From positions 3,014,593 to 3,078,592 of the forward strand of contig NZ_CP007142.1 in the NCBI RefSeq assembly GCF_000940805.1: 64,000 nucleotides of DNA, given 5' to 3'. A program made the position numbers and the translations under genes. Position 1 is the first letter of the stretch. Every line of letters starts with the position of its first letter. Origin of the DNA: Gynuella sunshinyii YC6258. GTDB taxonomy: Bacteria > Pseudomonadota > Gammaproteobacteria > Pseudomonadales > Natronospirillaceae. Shown here one piece after another: positions 25,593 through 34,684 of this stretch. Under the pieces are notes generated by a model. It made no database searches. It was not told the DNA's origin and worked only from the letters and a program-made list of their open reading frames with translations.

Positions 25593-28124
25593 ATGACAAA
25601 CCGTAGAACCTATTGGTCCATTGACAAGGGTGAATCGTTAAATCGCTGGGGGCTGGCTGCCGCGCATGAACAGTATTTCCCGGGGGCCGCAAGACCCATG
25701 CCGGACGCTGTCGATTATCGTTTTATAAATGGTTGGGTCGATACCGGAGACCTGCCTTGTCGTGAGGCGCTGCGCGAACTGCTTGGCCGTCGGGAAATTG
25801 CGGTTCCGGATGGTTTGGTATTCCCGGAAGTATACCTGGGAGGGGATGATCCCAGAGTGGATTTCTCCACATTCCGATTTCGCCCGACGCTGGTCACCCG
25901 TTGGCTGCGTTGCAGTCTGTTCAGTGATGAGGCTCAAACTATCACGTTTACAGTGGAAACCTGCGGCGGGGTACACATCTGGCTGAATGGCACCAAAGTG
26001 TTGCAACTGGATCATTATCAGCGCAACGAGTCCACGGTTCAGCCGGTCAGCTTCGATGTCTGTGCAGGTGACAACGATATTCTGGTATTCCTGGAGGACC
26101 TGCACGAACGTGATACCAGTTGTTATTTGCTGATGACGCTGGTGAAAGGTTCTAACCTGAAAGCCGGGATTGAACTGGATCTCGACGAACAATACGCCAA
26201 GGAAATCGAGCGTACTCTGGATGGTCTTAGAACCGACAAGGTTTTCTATCACGAAGAAATGGTTCGTATCGTCGCCGATTACTTACCCCAGGTACCGGTC
26301 AAGGTTCGCCTGGATACCGGTAGTCATCCATCTGAAACGGTGACCATGAATGTCCTGTTAGATGGTATGAAGATGGACCGCGACATTGCGTTTACCGTCG
26401 ATCAGCAGTTTTCGGTGGCCGATCTGTTTGATAGTACCGGGCTGAAAGCCGGTTGTGTATCGCTCAGGTTTATTGTTGAAGTCGACAAGACCTGTTTCAG
26501 CCGGACCCTCGGCACCACTTTATTATCACCACCACAATCCATGCATATGCCCGAGCTGGCCCAGCGTAAGCTGGCAGCGTTGCAGCATATGCTGGTGACC
26601 GGCAAGGATGAACCCGCACGAGCACTGGCGGCACTGGCTCAGAACAAGAACCTGGAGCTGGCGGAGCGGATCATCCAAAAAGCTCTGGTACCCGTTCATG
26701 AGCGTCACGATTGTGCCGACTTCTGGATTTTACCGTTGATATGGATGTATCGGAGTTATGCCGGCACATTACTGGCCGATGACGTGTGGGAACAGATTCG
26801 CGAAGCCATATTGGGGTTCCGTTACTGGTTGGATGAACCCGGTGATGACGTGATGTGGTTCTGGAGCGAAAACCATGTGTTGTGTTTTCACGTTGCGCAA
26901 TATCTGGCCGGCAGTCTGTTCCCTGATGAAAAGTTTTCAAACAGTGGAAAAACCGGTCGGGAACATAAAGAGCAGGCTTTTTTGAGACTTCAGCGCTGGT
27001 TTGATTCAGTGGATTCCCATGGTCTGGCGGAATGGAATTCAGCAGCTTATTACCCGATCGATTTTCTCGGGCTGTTTACGCTGATGGTGAACGCCGACGA
27101 CGCGGAAATGTCGCAACGAGCCCGTGGTCTGATCGACCAGATTTTTATCATGGTTGCTTTGCATACCATTAACGGTGTATGTGCCGGTTCACAGGGCCGA
27201 GTCTATGAAAAAGAATTGTTGGCAGGCCCTGTCACCGAGCTGGGCTCTATTGCTGCGGTCGCGTTTGGCGGTGACTGGTATCCAGGCTATGACCGGGTCA
27301 GTGCACTATTGGCGCTGAGTGATTATGAGCCTCCAAAGGCCGCATGCGAATTGTTACAGGTACAGCAGGGTCAGCATATTTATGCCAAATACACCCAGGG
27401 GCTTGATCACAATGCCAAAGTAACATTGTGGAAGTCACCTTCTGTACAGCTGTCCACCGTGTCGGATTATAAAACCGGCATTAAAGGCCATCAGCAACAC
27501 TTTCTTGATGTACAAACCAATGCCCATGCCATGGCCCGTTTCTGGATCAACCATCCCGGTGACATGAAAGTCTGGGGAGGCAGTCGTCCGTCTTATTGGG
27601 CCGGTAATGCGGTTCATCCGCGAGTGGCACAGTATAAAAATATGGGCTTTATGATTTTTGATCACCGGGCCTTTCCTGAGGTCATCAACTTTACTCATAT
27701 CTTTGCGCCAAAACTGGTGTGCGATGAGTTTGTTGTTGAACACAACTGGTTGTTTGCCCGTACCGGGTCCGCACTGATCGGCATTTTCGCGTCCTCTGAA
27801 CTGCAGCCTCTCGAACACGGTTTATATGCCGGATACGAATGGCGGGTTCATGGCCCGCAATCGGCCTGGGTCGTGATGGTTGCGGAGATGGATGAGTATG
27901 AATCATTGGCAGACTTTCAGCAGGCCTGTCGTAGTCGTGGTGCCACCTTTGATGCACAAGCCAATACGGTATCGATTCAACATGATGATGGCGCAATACA
28001 GCTGAGCTACCAGCAAGGGTTGACACTGAACGGTGAATTGCAGGCATTTGCGCCACTCACGGTAGTGCCCAATGTGGCGTTGAATGATGGGGAGCTGAAA
28101 CCCTGGACCCACATGAACTATTAA
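25593..28124 (+). CDS. Unrecognised 843-residue protein of sugar locus
   Basis: I do not recognise the family with confidence. No signal peptide is present, so it should be cytoplasmic. Residues about 100-190 look like a jelly-roll sandwich (VETCGGVHIWLNGTKVLQL); residues about 375-600 look like an alpha/alpha toroid (FWILPLIWMYRSY, MWFWSENHVLCFHVAQYLAG, NSAAYYPIDFLGLFTL); the last part is beta-rich, as in polysaccharide lyases and heparinase-like or uronide hydrolase families. It is likely a carbohydrate-active enzyme working with the GH105 hydrolase. The stop codon is formed at the junction with a repeat element that begins at 28120, so the original C-terminus may have differed. Confidence 0.75.
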   Translation: MTNRRTYWSIDKGESLNRWGLAAAHEQYFPGAARPMPDAVDYRFINGWVDTGDLPCREALRELLGRREIAVPDGLVFPEVYLGGDDPRVDFSTFRFRPTLVTRWLRCSLFSDEAQTITFTVETCGGVHIWLNGTKVLQLDHYQRNESTVQPVSFDVCAGDNDILVFLEDLHERDTSCYLLMTLVKGSNLKAGIELDLDEQYAKEIERTLDGLRTDKVFYHEEMVRIVADYLPQVPVKVRLDTGSHPSETVTMNVLLDGMKMDRDIAFTVDQQFSVADLFDSTGLKAGCVSLRFIVEVDKTCFSRTLGTTLLSPPQSMHMPELAQRKLAALQHMLVTGKDEPARALAALAQNKNLELAERIIQKALVPVHERHDCADFWILPLIWMYRSYAGTLLADDVWEQIREAILGFRYWLDEPGDDVMWFWSENHVLCFHVAQYLAGSLFPDEKFSNSGKTGREHKEQAFLRLQRWFDSVDSHGLAEWNSAAYYPIDFLGLFTLMVNADDAEMSQRARGLIDQIFIMVALHTINGVCAGSQGRVYEKELLAGPVTELGSIAAVAFGGDWYPGYDRVSALLALSDYEPPKAACELLQVQQGQHIYAKYTQGLDHNAKVTLWKSPSVQLSTVSDYKTGIKGHQQHFLDVQTNAHAMARFWINHPGDMKVWGGSRPSYWAGNAVHPRVAQYKNMGFMIFDHRAFPEVINFTHIFAPKLVCDEFVVEHNWLFARTGSALIGIFASSELQPLEHGLYAGYEWRVHGPQSAWVVMVAEMDEYESLADFQQACRSRGATFDAQANTVSIQHDDGAIQLSYQQGLTLNGELQAFAPLTVVPNVALNDGELKPWTHMNY

Positions 28125-28314
28125 CCCGGCACGTATACATGTCGGGTTAATAGTGTGATGCAGGGATGCCGGACCACACCATTGGCCACAGCCAATGCGA
28201 GCCCCGAGAAATCAAGCGGTCCGTCGATTCGGTGTTTCGCGCAACGCCGCCAGATTTCTCGGGGCGACAATTATAAAGAGATCAGGACGATCTATTTAAT
28301 TGCCAGGTTAATAA
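28120..28314 (+). repeat. TTAACCCGG repeat (MITE-like), full copy A
   Basis: About 190 bases bounded by TTAACCCGGC and GCCAGGTTAA, flanked on both sides by TA. It contains an end hairpin (TTAACCCG / CGGGTTAA), a small hairpin CATTGGC / GCCAATG, and a perfect 13-bp stem GCCCCGAGAAATC (28201-28213) / GATTTCTCGGGGC (28253-28265). It matches the copy at 58247-58430 (inverted) almost throughout. It sits between two genes of the sugar locus and supplies the stop codon of the first. Confidence 0.85.
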
Positions 28315-28432
28315 GGGAACCACGGGGTTTCCGGACAGCCGTCCGGGCTTCTTCCTGACGGCTGCTGCACGAATAATCATCGTTGCTGCCAAACGCAGAA
28401 CGATATGAAAAATCTGTTAATTGGAGTTAGTA

Positions 28433-29497
28433 ATGAATCATGATCAGCTAAGCGATGCACTGTCATTGTTGTCCGGGGGATTTCGGTCCCTCAAGGGCAT
28501 TGGCGATGTCGAAGCATCCAGTTCCGACGAAATTCTGTTTGATGAATGGGATTGGGAAGTCGGTGTTGGTTTGTATGGTGACTTTCGTGATGCCGAGCGA
28601 CGAAATGATCGCGCTGCACTGGAACGGATTGCCCGCTGGTATGACCGTCAGATTGAGCGTGGACTACCGCGTCGACAGGTAAACTCCACTGCTCCGATGC
28701 TGGCACTGACGCTGTTATCCGAGCATTTTGATCGCCCTGACTGGAACGCCATTATTCAGGACTGGGCCGACTGGATTTATCGGGAAATGCCCAAAACGGA
28801 AGAGGGTGGCTATCAGCACCTGGTTAAGGAACGCAATAACGATGGCGAGCTGTGGGACGATACACTGTTTATGGCAGCATTATTCATGGCCGCTGCCGGC
28901 CGGGTGTGCAATAAGCCGGAATGGCAGCAGGATGCTCAATATCAGTACCTGTGTCATATCCGCTTCCTTGGCGATGTCTCCTCCGGACTGTTTTATCACG
29001 GCTGGACGTTCTTAGGCCGTCACAACTTTGCTGATGCCTTATGGGGGCGCGGGAACTGCTGGCTGACCATCTCAATACCGGAACTGTACCGTATTATAAA
29101 ACCGGAAGACGTGACCGCACGGTACCTGAAAAATGTTTTTAAGACGCAGGTACAGGCGCTGAAGCAGGTACAGCGTGATGACGGTATGTTCCATACGTTG
29201 CTGATTGATGAAACTTCACCCATTGAAGCTTCCGCGACTGCAGGTATTGGTTATGGCCTGTTGGCGGGGTGCCGAGAGGGCTTGATCGAAATGGATGAAT
29301 ACCGGCCGATGATTGACCGTTGTTTGTCCGCCATCATTTCCCGTATTAACGAAAACGGTATTCTTGAAGAAGTATCAGATGGCACTGCCATGGGGCATAG
29401 TTTAGAGTTCTATAAACAAATAGGTAATGTTCCAACCCCTTATGGTCAGGCACTGGCATCATTGTTTTTGTCTGAGTACCGGGCGATGAATTTATAG
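28433..29497 (+). CDS. GH105 unsaturated uronyl hydrolase (YteR/RhiN-like)
   Basis: The 354-residue cytoplasmic protein has the GH88/GH105 alpha/alpha barrel: WADWIYREMPKTEEGGYQH, the catalytic Asp pair in ELWDDTLFMAALF (Asp142/Asp143), FLGRHNFADALWGRGNCW, and SATAGIGYGLL. Family members hydrate the 4,5-unsaturated uronic acid left by polysaccharide lyases and release it from rhamnose or other sugars. TTGGAG five bases upstream supports the ATG at 28433. Its place in the importer operon implies that the imported oligosaccharide carries an unsaturated uronate at its non-reducing end. Confidence 0.9.
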   Translation: MNHDQLSDALSLLSGGFRSLKGIGDVEASSSDEILFDEWDWEVGVGLYGDFRDAERRNDRAALERIARWYDRQIERGLPRRQVNSTAPMLALTLLSEHFDRPDWNAIIQDWADWIYREMPKTEEGGYQHLVKERNNDGELWDDTLFMAALFMAAAGRVCNKPEWQQDAQYQYLCHIRFLGDVSSGLFYHGWTFLGRHNFADALWGRGNCWLTISIPELYRIIKPEDVTARYLKNVFKTQVQALKQVQRDDGMFHTLLIDETSPIEASATAGIGYGLLAGCREGLIEMDEYRPMIDRCLSAIISRINENGILEEVSDGTAMGHSLEFYKQIGNVPTPYGQALASLFLSEYRAMNL

Positions 29498-29560
29498 ATG
29501 AGTTTATAACAGCGGGGCGTTTCCCAGCCGAATAAGTATAAGAATAGGAGTGTTTTCAGA

Positions 29561-30652
29561 GTGGCAGCTATAACTTTAAAAAACGTATATAAGCAGTATG
29601 GCAGTACTGAAGTTATGCATGATGTCAATATTGATATTTCAGATGGCGAATTTGTTGCACTGGTCGGTCCATCCGGGTGCGGTAAATCCACTTTATTGAG
29701 ACTGATATCCGGTTTGGAGGATGTCAGTTCAGGTGAAGTGGTTTTCGATGACAAAGTCGTCAACACACTGTCTCCGGCAGAGCGGGAAATCGCCATGGTG
29801 TTTCAGTCATATGCACTTTATCCACACATGTCGGTGTTAAAAAACCTGTCATTCGGGCTGGAAAACCTGCGTATGGATAAAGCGGAAATCAAAAGGCGGA
29901 TAGATGTTGCCGCTAAGATGCTGGATCTTGAACCTTATCTTGAGCGCAAGCCAAAAGCACTTTCCGGTGGTCAGCGGCAGCGTGTTGCCATTGGTCGCGC
30001 AATTGTCCGCAACCCAAAAGTGTTTTTGTTCGACGAGCCGTTGTCGAATCTTGATGCCAAGCTACGCGTGCAGACTCGTTCAGAAATCACAAAACTGCAT
30101 AAGAAACTACAGACAACCATGATCTATGTGACCCACGATCAGGTTGAAGCCATGACCATGGCGGAGAAAATTGTCGTTGTGAACGGTGGTCGGGTAGAGC
30201 AGATTGGTCGGCCGCTGGATTTGTTTGAGCGTCCTCAGAACCGGTTTGTCGCGGAATTCATCGGTTCACCAAAGATGAATATGTTTTCGGCCAGCGTCAA
30301 AACCATCGGTAAGGATTTTCTTGAGCTGACTTCAGCGGCGCTGGGTGATCTCACCGTTTCGGTTCAGGCGGGTGATGTGGTGGTTGGTGATACCGTAACC
30401 GTGGGTATCCGGCCATCTCATATTGAACTGGCGGAGCAGGGAGTGGCCCTGAAGATTTCCCAGCTCGAATGTATGGGTCATGAAACATTCGTATATGGTG
30501 AAGTTGCGGATGTGGATGAAGAAACGGTCGTACATATTCCGCATCATTTCGAAGCCGAGGCGGATTCAACGGTGTATCTCCATTTGCCTGAGCCGTTTTT
30601 GCATGTGTTTTCCGACAAGACCGATCAGGCACTGAAACGGGTGACGCCATGA
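29561..30652 (+). CDS. Sugar ABC transporter ATPase (MalK/UgpC/MsmX type)
   Basis: The 363-residue ATPase has Walker [13 protein letters not shown]-loop [12 protein letters not shown], signature [14 protein letters not shown], Walker [17 protein letters not shown] and H-loop [15 protein letters not shown], followed by a C-terminal TOBE regulatory domain. It starts with GTG at 29561 with AGGAG nine bases upstream. The last bases overlap the first permease gene (ATGA). It should energise the permease pair next to it. It is the only CUT1-type ATPase in the window and might also serve the importer at 40.5-43.6 kb, which has none. Confidence 0.93.
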   Translation: MAAITLKNVYKQYGSTEVMHDVNIDISDGEFVALVGPSGCGKSTLLRLISGLEDVSSGEVVFDDKVVNTLSPAEREIAMVFQSYALYPHMSVLKNLSFGLENLRMDKAEIKRRIDVAAKMLDLEPYLERKPKALSGGQRQRVAIGRAIVRNPKVFLFDEPLSNLDAKLRVQTRSEITKLHKKLQTTMIYVTHDQVEAMTMAEKIVVVNGGRVEQIGRPLDLFERPQNRFVAEFIGSPKMNMFSASVKTIGKDFLELTSAALGDLTVSVQAGDVVVGDTVTVGIRPSHIELAEQGVALKISQLECMGHETFVYGEVADVDEETVVHIPHHFEAEADSTVYLHLPEPFLHVFSDKTDQALKRVTP

Positions 30653-31638
30653 AAGCATTGATTCATAAAGTTGCGGAGGGCCTTGATCGCCTCATGCGGA
30701 TGATTGAGGCACCGACCCTGGTGTTACAGAAAAAAATCGGCATTCATCGTATGGGGTATGTGTTTCTGGCTCCTAATATGGTGCTGTTCAGCTTGTTTGT
30801 GTTTTTACCCGTGGGGCTGGCGATTGCTTATGCCTTTACCGGTGGTACCAATATGCTGATCTGGGATCGCCCTTATGTGGGACTGGAGAACTTCAGTCGG
30901 TTATTGAACTGCAAAAATTACATGGAGCCGGCGACCTGTGAATTCGATTTGTTTTGGACTGCCATTCACAATACCTGGTGGTATACCTTACTGAATTCCA
31001 TCGGTACACTGCTGATGGCGTTGATCACGGCATTGGTGCTGAACCGTCTCGTGCGTGGTAAAGCATTTTTCCGGGCAGTATTTTTCTATCCGGTATTATT
31101 GTCGCCGGTTGTGGTCGGGCTGATCTGGAAATGGTTTCTTGCCCGTAATGGTCTGTTGAATGGGTTTATTGAGAACCTGGGCGGCGAGCGCATAATTTTT
31201 CTGTTGGAAGTGTTCTGGTCCCGCTTCTGGGTGGTGTATATCTCCATCTGGTTCCACATGGGTTTTTTCACGTTAATTATTCTTGCAGGTCTGCAGGCTA
31301 TTCCGAGCGATATCTATGAGGCCGCTCAGGTTGATGGCACCAGTCGCTGGCGTCAGTTCTGGCGGCTCACCCTGCCATTGTTGATGCCAAATCTGCTGGT
31401 TGTGGCGGTATTGTTACTGATCCGTTCGGTTCAGGTTTTCGACGAAGCCTGGGTACTGACCGATGGCGGTGGTCCGGGCACGGCCAATACCTTTATCGTC
31501 CAGTTTATTTATCAGACGGCATTTAATTCAGAAGTGCGTCTTTATGGTCTGGCTTCTGCGGCTTCAGTGCTCATGGGGCTGGTTCTGTTGATACTGACAT
31601 TGGCACAGGTATGGCTGGCGAAGAAATCGGAGTATTAG
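30649..31638 (+). CDS. Sugar ABC permease (MalF-like)
   Basis: The 329-residue inner-membrane protein has about six spans and the EAA loop typical of binding-protein-dependent sugar permeases ([26 protein letters not shown], near residue 220). The N-terminal cytoplasmic extension of about 40 residues precedes the first span. A CNC-like periplasmic stretch ([15 protein letters not shown]) may form a disulfide. It overlaps the ATPase gene by four bases and is followed by the second permease after about 48 bases, so the three form one transporter. Confidence 0.92.
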   Translation: MKALIHKVAEGLDRLMRMIEAPTLVLQKKIGIHRMGYVFLAPNMVLFSLFVFLPVGLAIAYAFTGGTNMLIWDRPYVGLENFSRLLNCKNYMEPATCEFDLFWTAIHNTWWYTLLNSIGTLLMALITALVLNRLVRGKAFFRAVFFYPVLLSPVVVGLIWKWFLARNGLLNGFIENLGGERIIFLLEVFWSRFWVVYISIWFHMGFFTLIILAGLQAIPSDIYEAAQVDGTSRWRQFWRLTLPLLMPNLLVVAVLLLIRSVQVFDEAWVLTDGGGPGTANTFIVQFIYQTAFNSEVRLYGLASAASVLMGLVLLILTLAQVWLAKKSEY

Positions 31639-31686
31639 TCATAATGGTAACTGATAAAGATCTTAAGGGCGTACCGGAGGTGCTTT

Positions 31687-32730
31687 ATGTTTAAATTTTT
31701 GTTCAGAACGAGACATCCCGGAAAAGTTGATATTGCCGATATTCTTTCCTGGGCCTGGTTGTTTTTTGGAACGACCATGGTTGCCATTCCAATTGCCTGG
31801 GCAATTTTGTCTTCATTTAAAACTGAAGCGGAAGTCAACAGTTTTCCTCCGAGCCTGGTGCCGAAAGCGGCGGAGACTATCGAGCTGGAAGGCCAATCCA
31901 AACCGCTGTCGGTGTGGGAATGGCATAAAGAGGGCGAAGAGAGCATGCGGGTTGCGTTGATACGTCGTATCGGCATAAAAGCAACTGTGGTGGATATAAA
32001 GAATCCGGAACAAACCTATCAGGTACCCATTTCCGAGATCACCCAGGTTAAAGGCGTACATTTTGAATGGAAGAACTACACCGATCCGTTAAAACAGTTT
32101 GATTTTGTTACCTATATCAAAAACACTGTATTTGTGACATTTGTTGCAACCATTTTGACGCTGGTGCTGAATTCCATGGCGGCGTTTGCGCTGTCAAAGT
32201 ATCGTTTCCGCGGTAAAAACGCCATTTTCATGTTGATCCTGTCCACCTTGATGTTGCCGTTGTCGGTCATTATGGTTCCGGCGTTTATTGTCGTGGTTGG
32301 TCTGAATCTGGCTGATAATCTCTGGGGTGTTATTTTTGCAACAGTTGCTACGCCAACAGGTGTCTTCATGTTGCGACAGTATATGTTGACGATTCCGGAC
32401 GATTTAATCGAAGCAGCACGCGTGGATGCTGCTTCGGAGTTTCGTATTTACTGGCGGGTGGTGTTACCTCTGTGTGCTCCGGCGATTGCCGTGCTGGCTA
32501 TTTTTTCAGTCATCTGGCGCTGGAATGATTTCCTCTGGCCGCTGATTGTGTTATCCAGTCCGGAAAACTATACCCTGCAGATTGGCTTGAATACTTTCCA
32601 GGGTCAGTTCTCTGTGCAGTGGCATTATATTCTTGCCATGACGGTGATCGCATTATTGCCAGTAACAGTGGTATTTCTGCTTCTGCAAAAATATATTACG
32701 CAAGGCGTTGCCAGCAGTGGGGTTAAATAA
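31687..32730 (+). CDS. Sugar ABC permease (MalG-like) with extra loop
   Basis: The 347-residue permease has six predicted spans and the EAA motif (LIEAARVDAASEFRIYWRVVLPLCAP). Between the first span and the transporter domain proper is an insertion of about 70 residues (roughly 48-118), polar and strand-rich, where typical MalG proteins have a short loop. The insert should face the periplasm and may contact the binding protein. CCGGAGG lies nine bases before the ATG. It pairs with the permease just upstream. Confidence 0.92.
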   Translation: MFKFLFRTRHPGKVDIADILSWAWLFFGTTMVAIPIAWAILSSFKTEAEVNSFPPSLVPKAAETIELEGQSKPLSVWEWHKEGEESMRVALIRRIGIKATVVDIKNPEQTYQVPISEITQVKGVHFEWKNYTDPLKQFDFVTYIKNTVFVTFVATILTLVLNSMAAFALSKYRFRGKNAIFMLILSTLMLPLSVIMVPAFIVVVGLNLADNLWGVIFATVATPTGVFMLRQYMLTIPDDLIEAARVDAASEFRIYWRVVLPLCAPAIAVLAIFSVIWRWNDFLWPLIVLSSPENYTLQIGLNTFQGQFSVQWHYILAMTVIALLPVTVVFLLLQKYITQGVASSGVK

Positions 32731-32733
32731 GTC

Positions 32734-33762
32734 GTGAGCCTGAAAAAAATAGCTGAAAAGAGTGGTGTGGCCATCAGTACTGTCAGTCATGTATTGAATG
32801 GAACTGCCAAAATTTCCGAAGAAGTCCGTAACCGGGTACTAACTGTTGCTAAGGAAACCGGTTATCTCAGCAGTCGGTTACGCCGGGCCATGCCGCCGAC
32901 GCTGAAAAAAATTGCCCTGGTGGTTGGTTCAGAACGTTTGCGCCACACCGACGTCAATTACGTATCCTGGACTATTCTGGAAAGCCTGAGAAAAGAGTGT
33001 ACCAGCCGGAATATCGAAATCGAACCGGTCCTGATCGATGATTTCGCGGGGGACTATCAGCAGATAGCTGAGCGGGTACTTGGGTCGAAATGTGACGGTA
33101 TTCTGGTGTACTTTGATGAAGACCGGAAACTGCTCGATGAGGTTTTTAAGACAGGATTGTCCTGTATTCTGCTCGCCGGTCAGGATCCAACCATGCATAT
33201 CGGTTCGGTCGGGATTGGTGACCGTAATGGTGCCCGGCTCGGTATTGAGTATCTCAAAGATCTTGGGCATAAACACATTGGTATCATTACCTGGCCGGGA
33301 CGTTATACCATTCGCCAGCGTCAGGATGGTTTTGATGAGGCGATTCGCGAAAATGCCGGTATAGGAATGTCAGGCGTAACGATCATGCTGGAAAGTTTTC
33401 GGCCTGAGTCAGCAGAGCAGGGTATGCTGGAGTGGATAGAGCAGAATCCAGATCTGCAAGGTATTACCGCCTTCTTTTGTATGGCAGATAACGTTGCGCT
33501 GGGCGCTCTGAAGGCTTTTCAACAGAAAGGTATCAGGGTGCCTGAGGATGTCTCAATTCTTGGCTTTGATGATATTCTGGCGGGACAGATGACTCAACCG
33601 CCGTTATCGACTATTCATACGCCATTACACCATATCGCCACATCCGCGCTGGACGAGCTGGAATTGCTGAGCCGAACCTCAGAGGAAGGTGCGCCGGCCA
33701 AAAGAGTGGAATTGGGTTGCCGGATTATTCCGAGACAATCCTGTCAGGCGATCATTGAATAA
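32734..33762 (+). CDS. LacI-family transcriptional regulator
   Basis: The 342-residue regulator opens with a LacI helix-turn-helix (LKKIAEKSGVAISTVSHVLNGTAKIS) and hinge, then a periplasmic-binding-like effector domain (GILVYFDEDRKLLDEVF, DRNGARLGIEYLKDLGHKHIGIITW, FDDILAGQMTQPPLSTI). It starts with GTG three bases after the permease stop, without a strong ribosome site, so it is probably translated by coupling. It is the likely local repressor of the uronide locus, with candidate operators at 25420 and 25551. Confidence 0.92.
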   Translation: MSLKKIAEKSGVAISTVSHVLNGTAKISEEVRNRVLTVAKETGYLSSRLRRAMPPTLKKIALVVGSERLRHTDVNYVSWTILESLRKECTSRNIEIEPVLIDDFAGDYQQIAERVLGSKCDGILVYFDEDRKLLDEVFKTGLSCILLAGQDPTMHIGSVGIGDRNGARLGIEYLKDLGHKHIGIITWPGRYTIRQRQDGFDEAIRENAGIGMSGVTIMLESFRPESAEQGMLEWIEQNPDLQGITAFFCMADNVALGALKAFQQKGIRVPEDVSILGFDDILAGQMTQPPLSTIHTPLHHIATSALDELELLSRTSEEGAPAKRVELGCRIIPRQSCQAIIE

Positions 33763-33787
33763 CGGCAGTCGGATCATCTGATTTACT

Positions 33788-33839
33788 GAACCGCTGCAGA
33801 AGCACCCAGGGCCTTCCTGCCGGAGCACCTGAGCGGTTC
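33788..33839 (+). terminator. Inverted repeat after the lacI-type gene
   Basis: GAACCGCT and AGCGGTTC pair around a 36-base loop, 25 bases after the stop of the LacI-type gene. No T-run follows, so termination is uncertain; it may mark the operon end. Confidence 0.35.
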
Positions 33840-33970
33840 ACTGCCGTCGTTGGGAAATATGTCTGATGCTGTCCTTTCGTGTATTCCACAGTTACAAAAA
33901 ACCTTTAATCATCGTCGTGTCCTGACCGGTTCCATTACTCTGGTTTGACTGGGTAATCCCATACTCATTG

Positions 33971-34155
33971 TTAACCCGGCATTTATGCAGATTGTCATGA
34001 TCTGTTTGCATATCATTCCTAAAAAAATCTGCACGTTATATGAAACTTCTGATGGTCAGGCACCTGACCGCTGGTGGAGCATCGTCGCAGAGCGATTAAT
34101 CGCCACAAATGACCACCGGAATAAAAATGCTGTCGGACTGGTTTTAATGGGTTAG
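33971..34155 (-). repeat. Degenerate copy of the TTAACCCGG repeat
   Basis: The stretch starts with an exact TTAACCCGGC, and its first ~45 bases align with the start of the copy at 58247 (shared AGAT, TGATCT and TTT blocks, about 65-70% by eye). It ends about 185 bases later in ATGGGTTAG, similar to the other terminus. The middle is not clearly alignable, so this is an old or rearranged copy. It contains a perfect palindrome GCGATTAATCGC. The rest of 33763-34684 holds no gene I can support. Confidence 0.45.
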
Positions 34156-34442
34156 TGATTACTATGTTAAATTTAAAGGCAATTGCCGCATTTCCAGAAC
34201 AAAAATATAAAAGCCATCCTAATTAAGACATTTGGGATTCTTATGTTGAAAATTGTAAAAATACTTCAAAAGTAGGATGTATCGTCTCTGTCATATGGTT
34301 TCAGAAACGCCGAATATAGTTGTTGCTGTAATTGTCAAAATTGCCATTGTGCGATCAGTCCTGATGGAAAAATACATAATCAGTTGACGGTGAAGGTGTT
34401 TCGATGAGACAGGTAGTACTTATTCATATTCATACTGCACCA

Positions 34443-34582
34443 GAGAACCCCTGAAAAATGGTCTATTTTCGCGCTGGACGTTGTCAGCTCCGCTCTCCCA
34501 TTTTCATTAACGCCAGTAAACCGTGGTGTTGTGAGCGGAGCTTCCTCGTCTGTATCAGAACTATTCCTGTTTTTCAGAGACC
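34443..34582 (-). repeat. Second repeat family, copy 1 (~140 bp)
   Basis: The minus strand of this stretch matches 47398-47536 over its whole length, with shared blocks such as AGGAATAGTT, CGAGGAAGC, GTTTACTGGCGT, TGACAACGTCC and GCGCGAAAA. The two ends are imperfect inverted repeats of one another (GGTCTCTGAAAAACAGG at one side, GAACCCCTGAAAAATGG at the other). This is the form of a small non-autonomous transposable element. Confidence 0.75.
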
Positions 34583-34684
34583 ACCTGGAAATTCTCCGGT
34601 CAGGTCTTCTGGTCCGCTCGGTTGTTGGTGGTTGTGACAAGGAAATCAGCATGTGTATAACCCCTCATTCACAAGGAATACCTC

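Noticed and set aside
34380-34652. 90-codon minus-strand frame as an ordinary gene
   Set aside because: Most of it is the ~140-bp repeat. The shared open frame is noted as a finding, but there is no ribosome site or homology.
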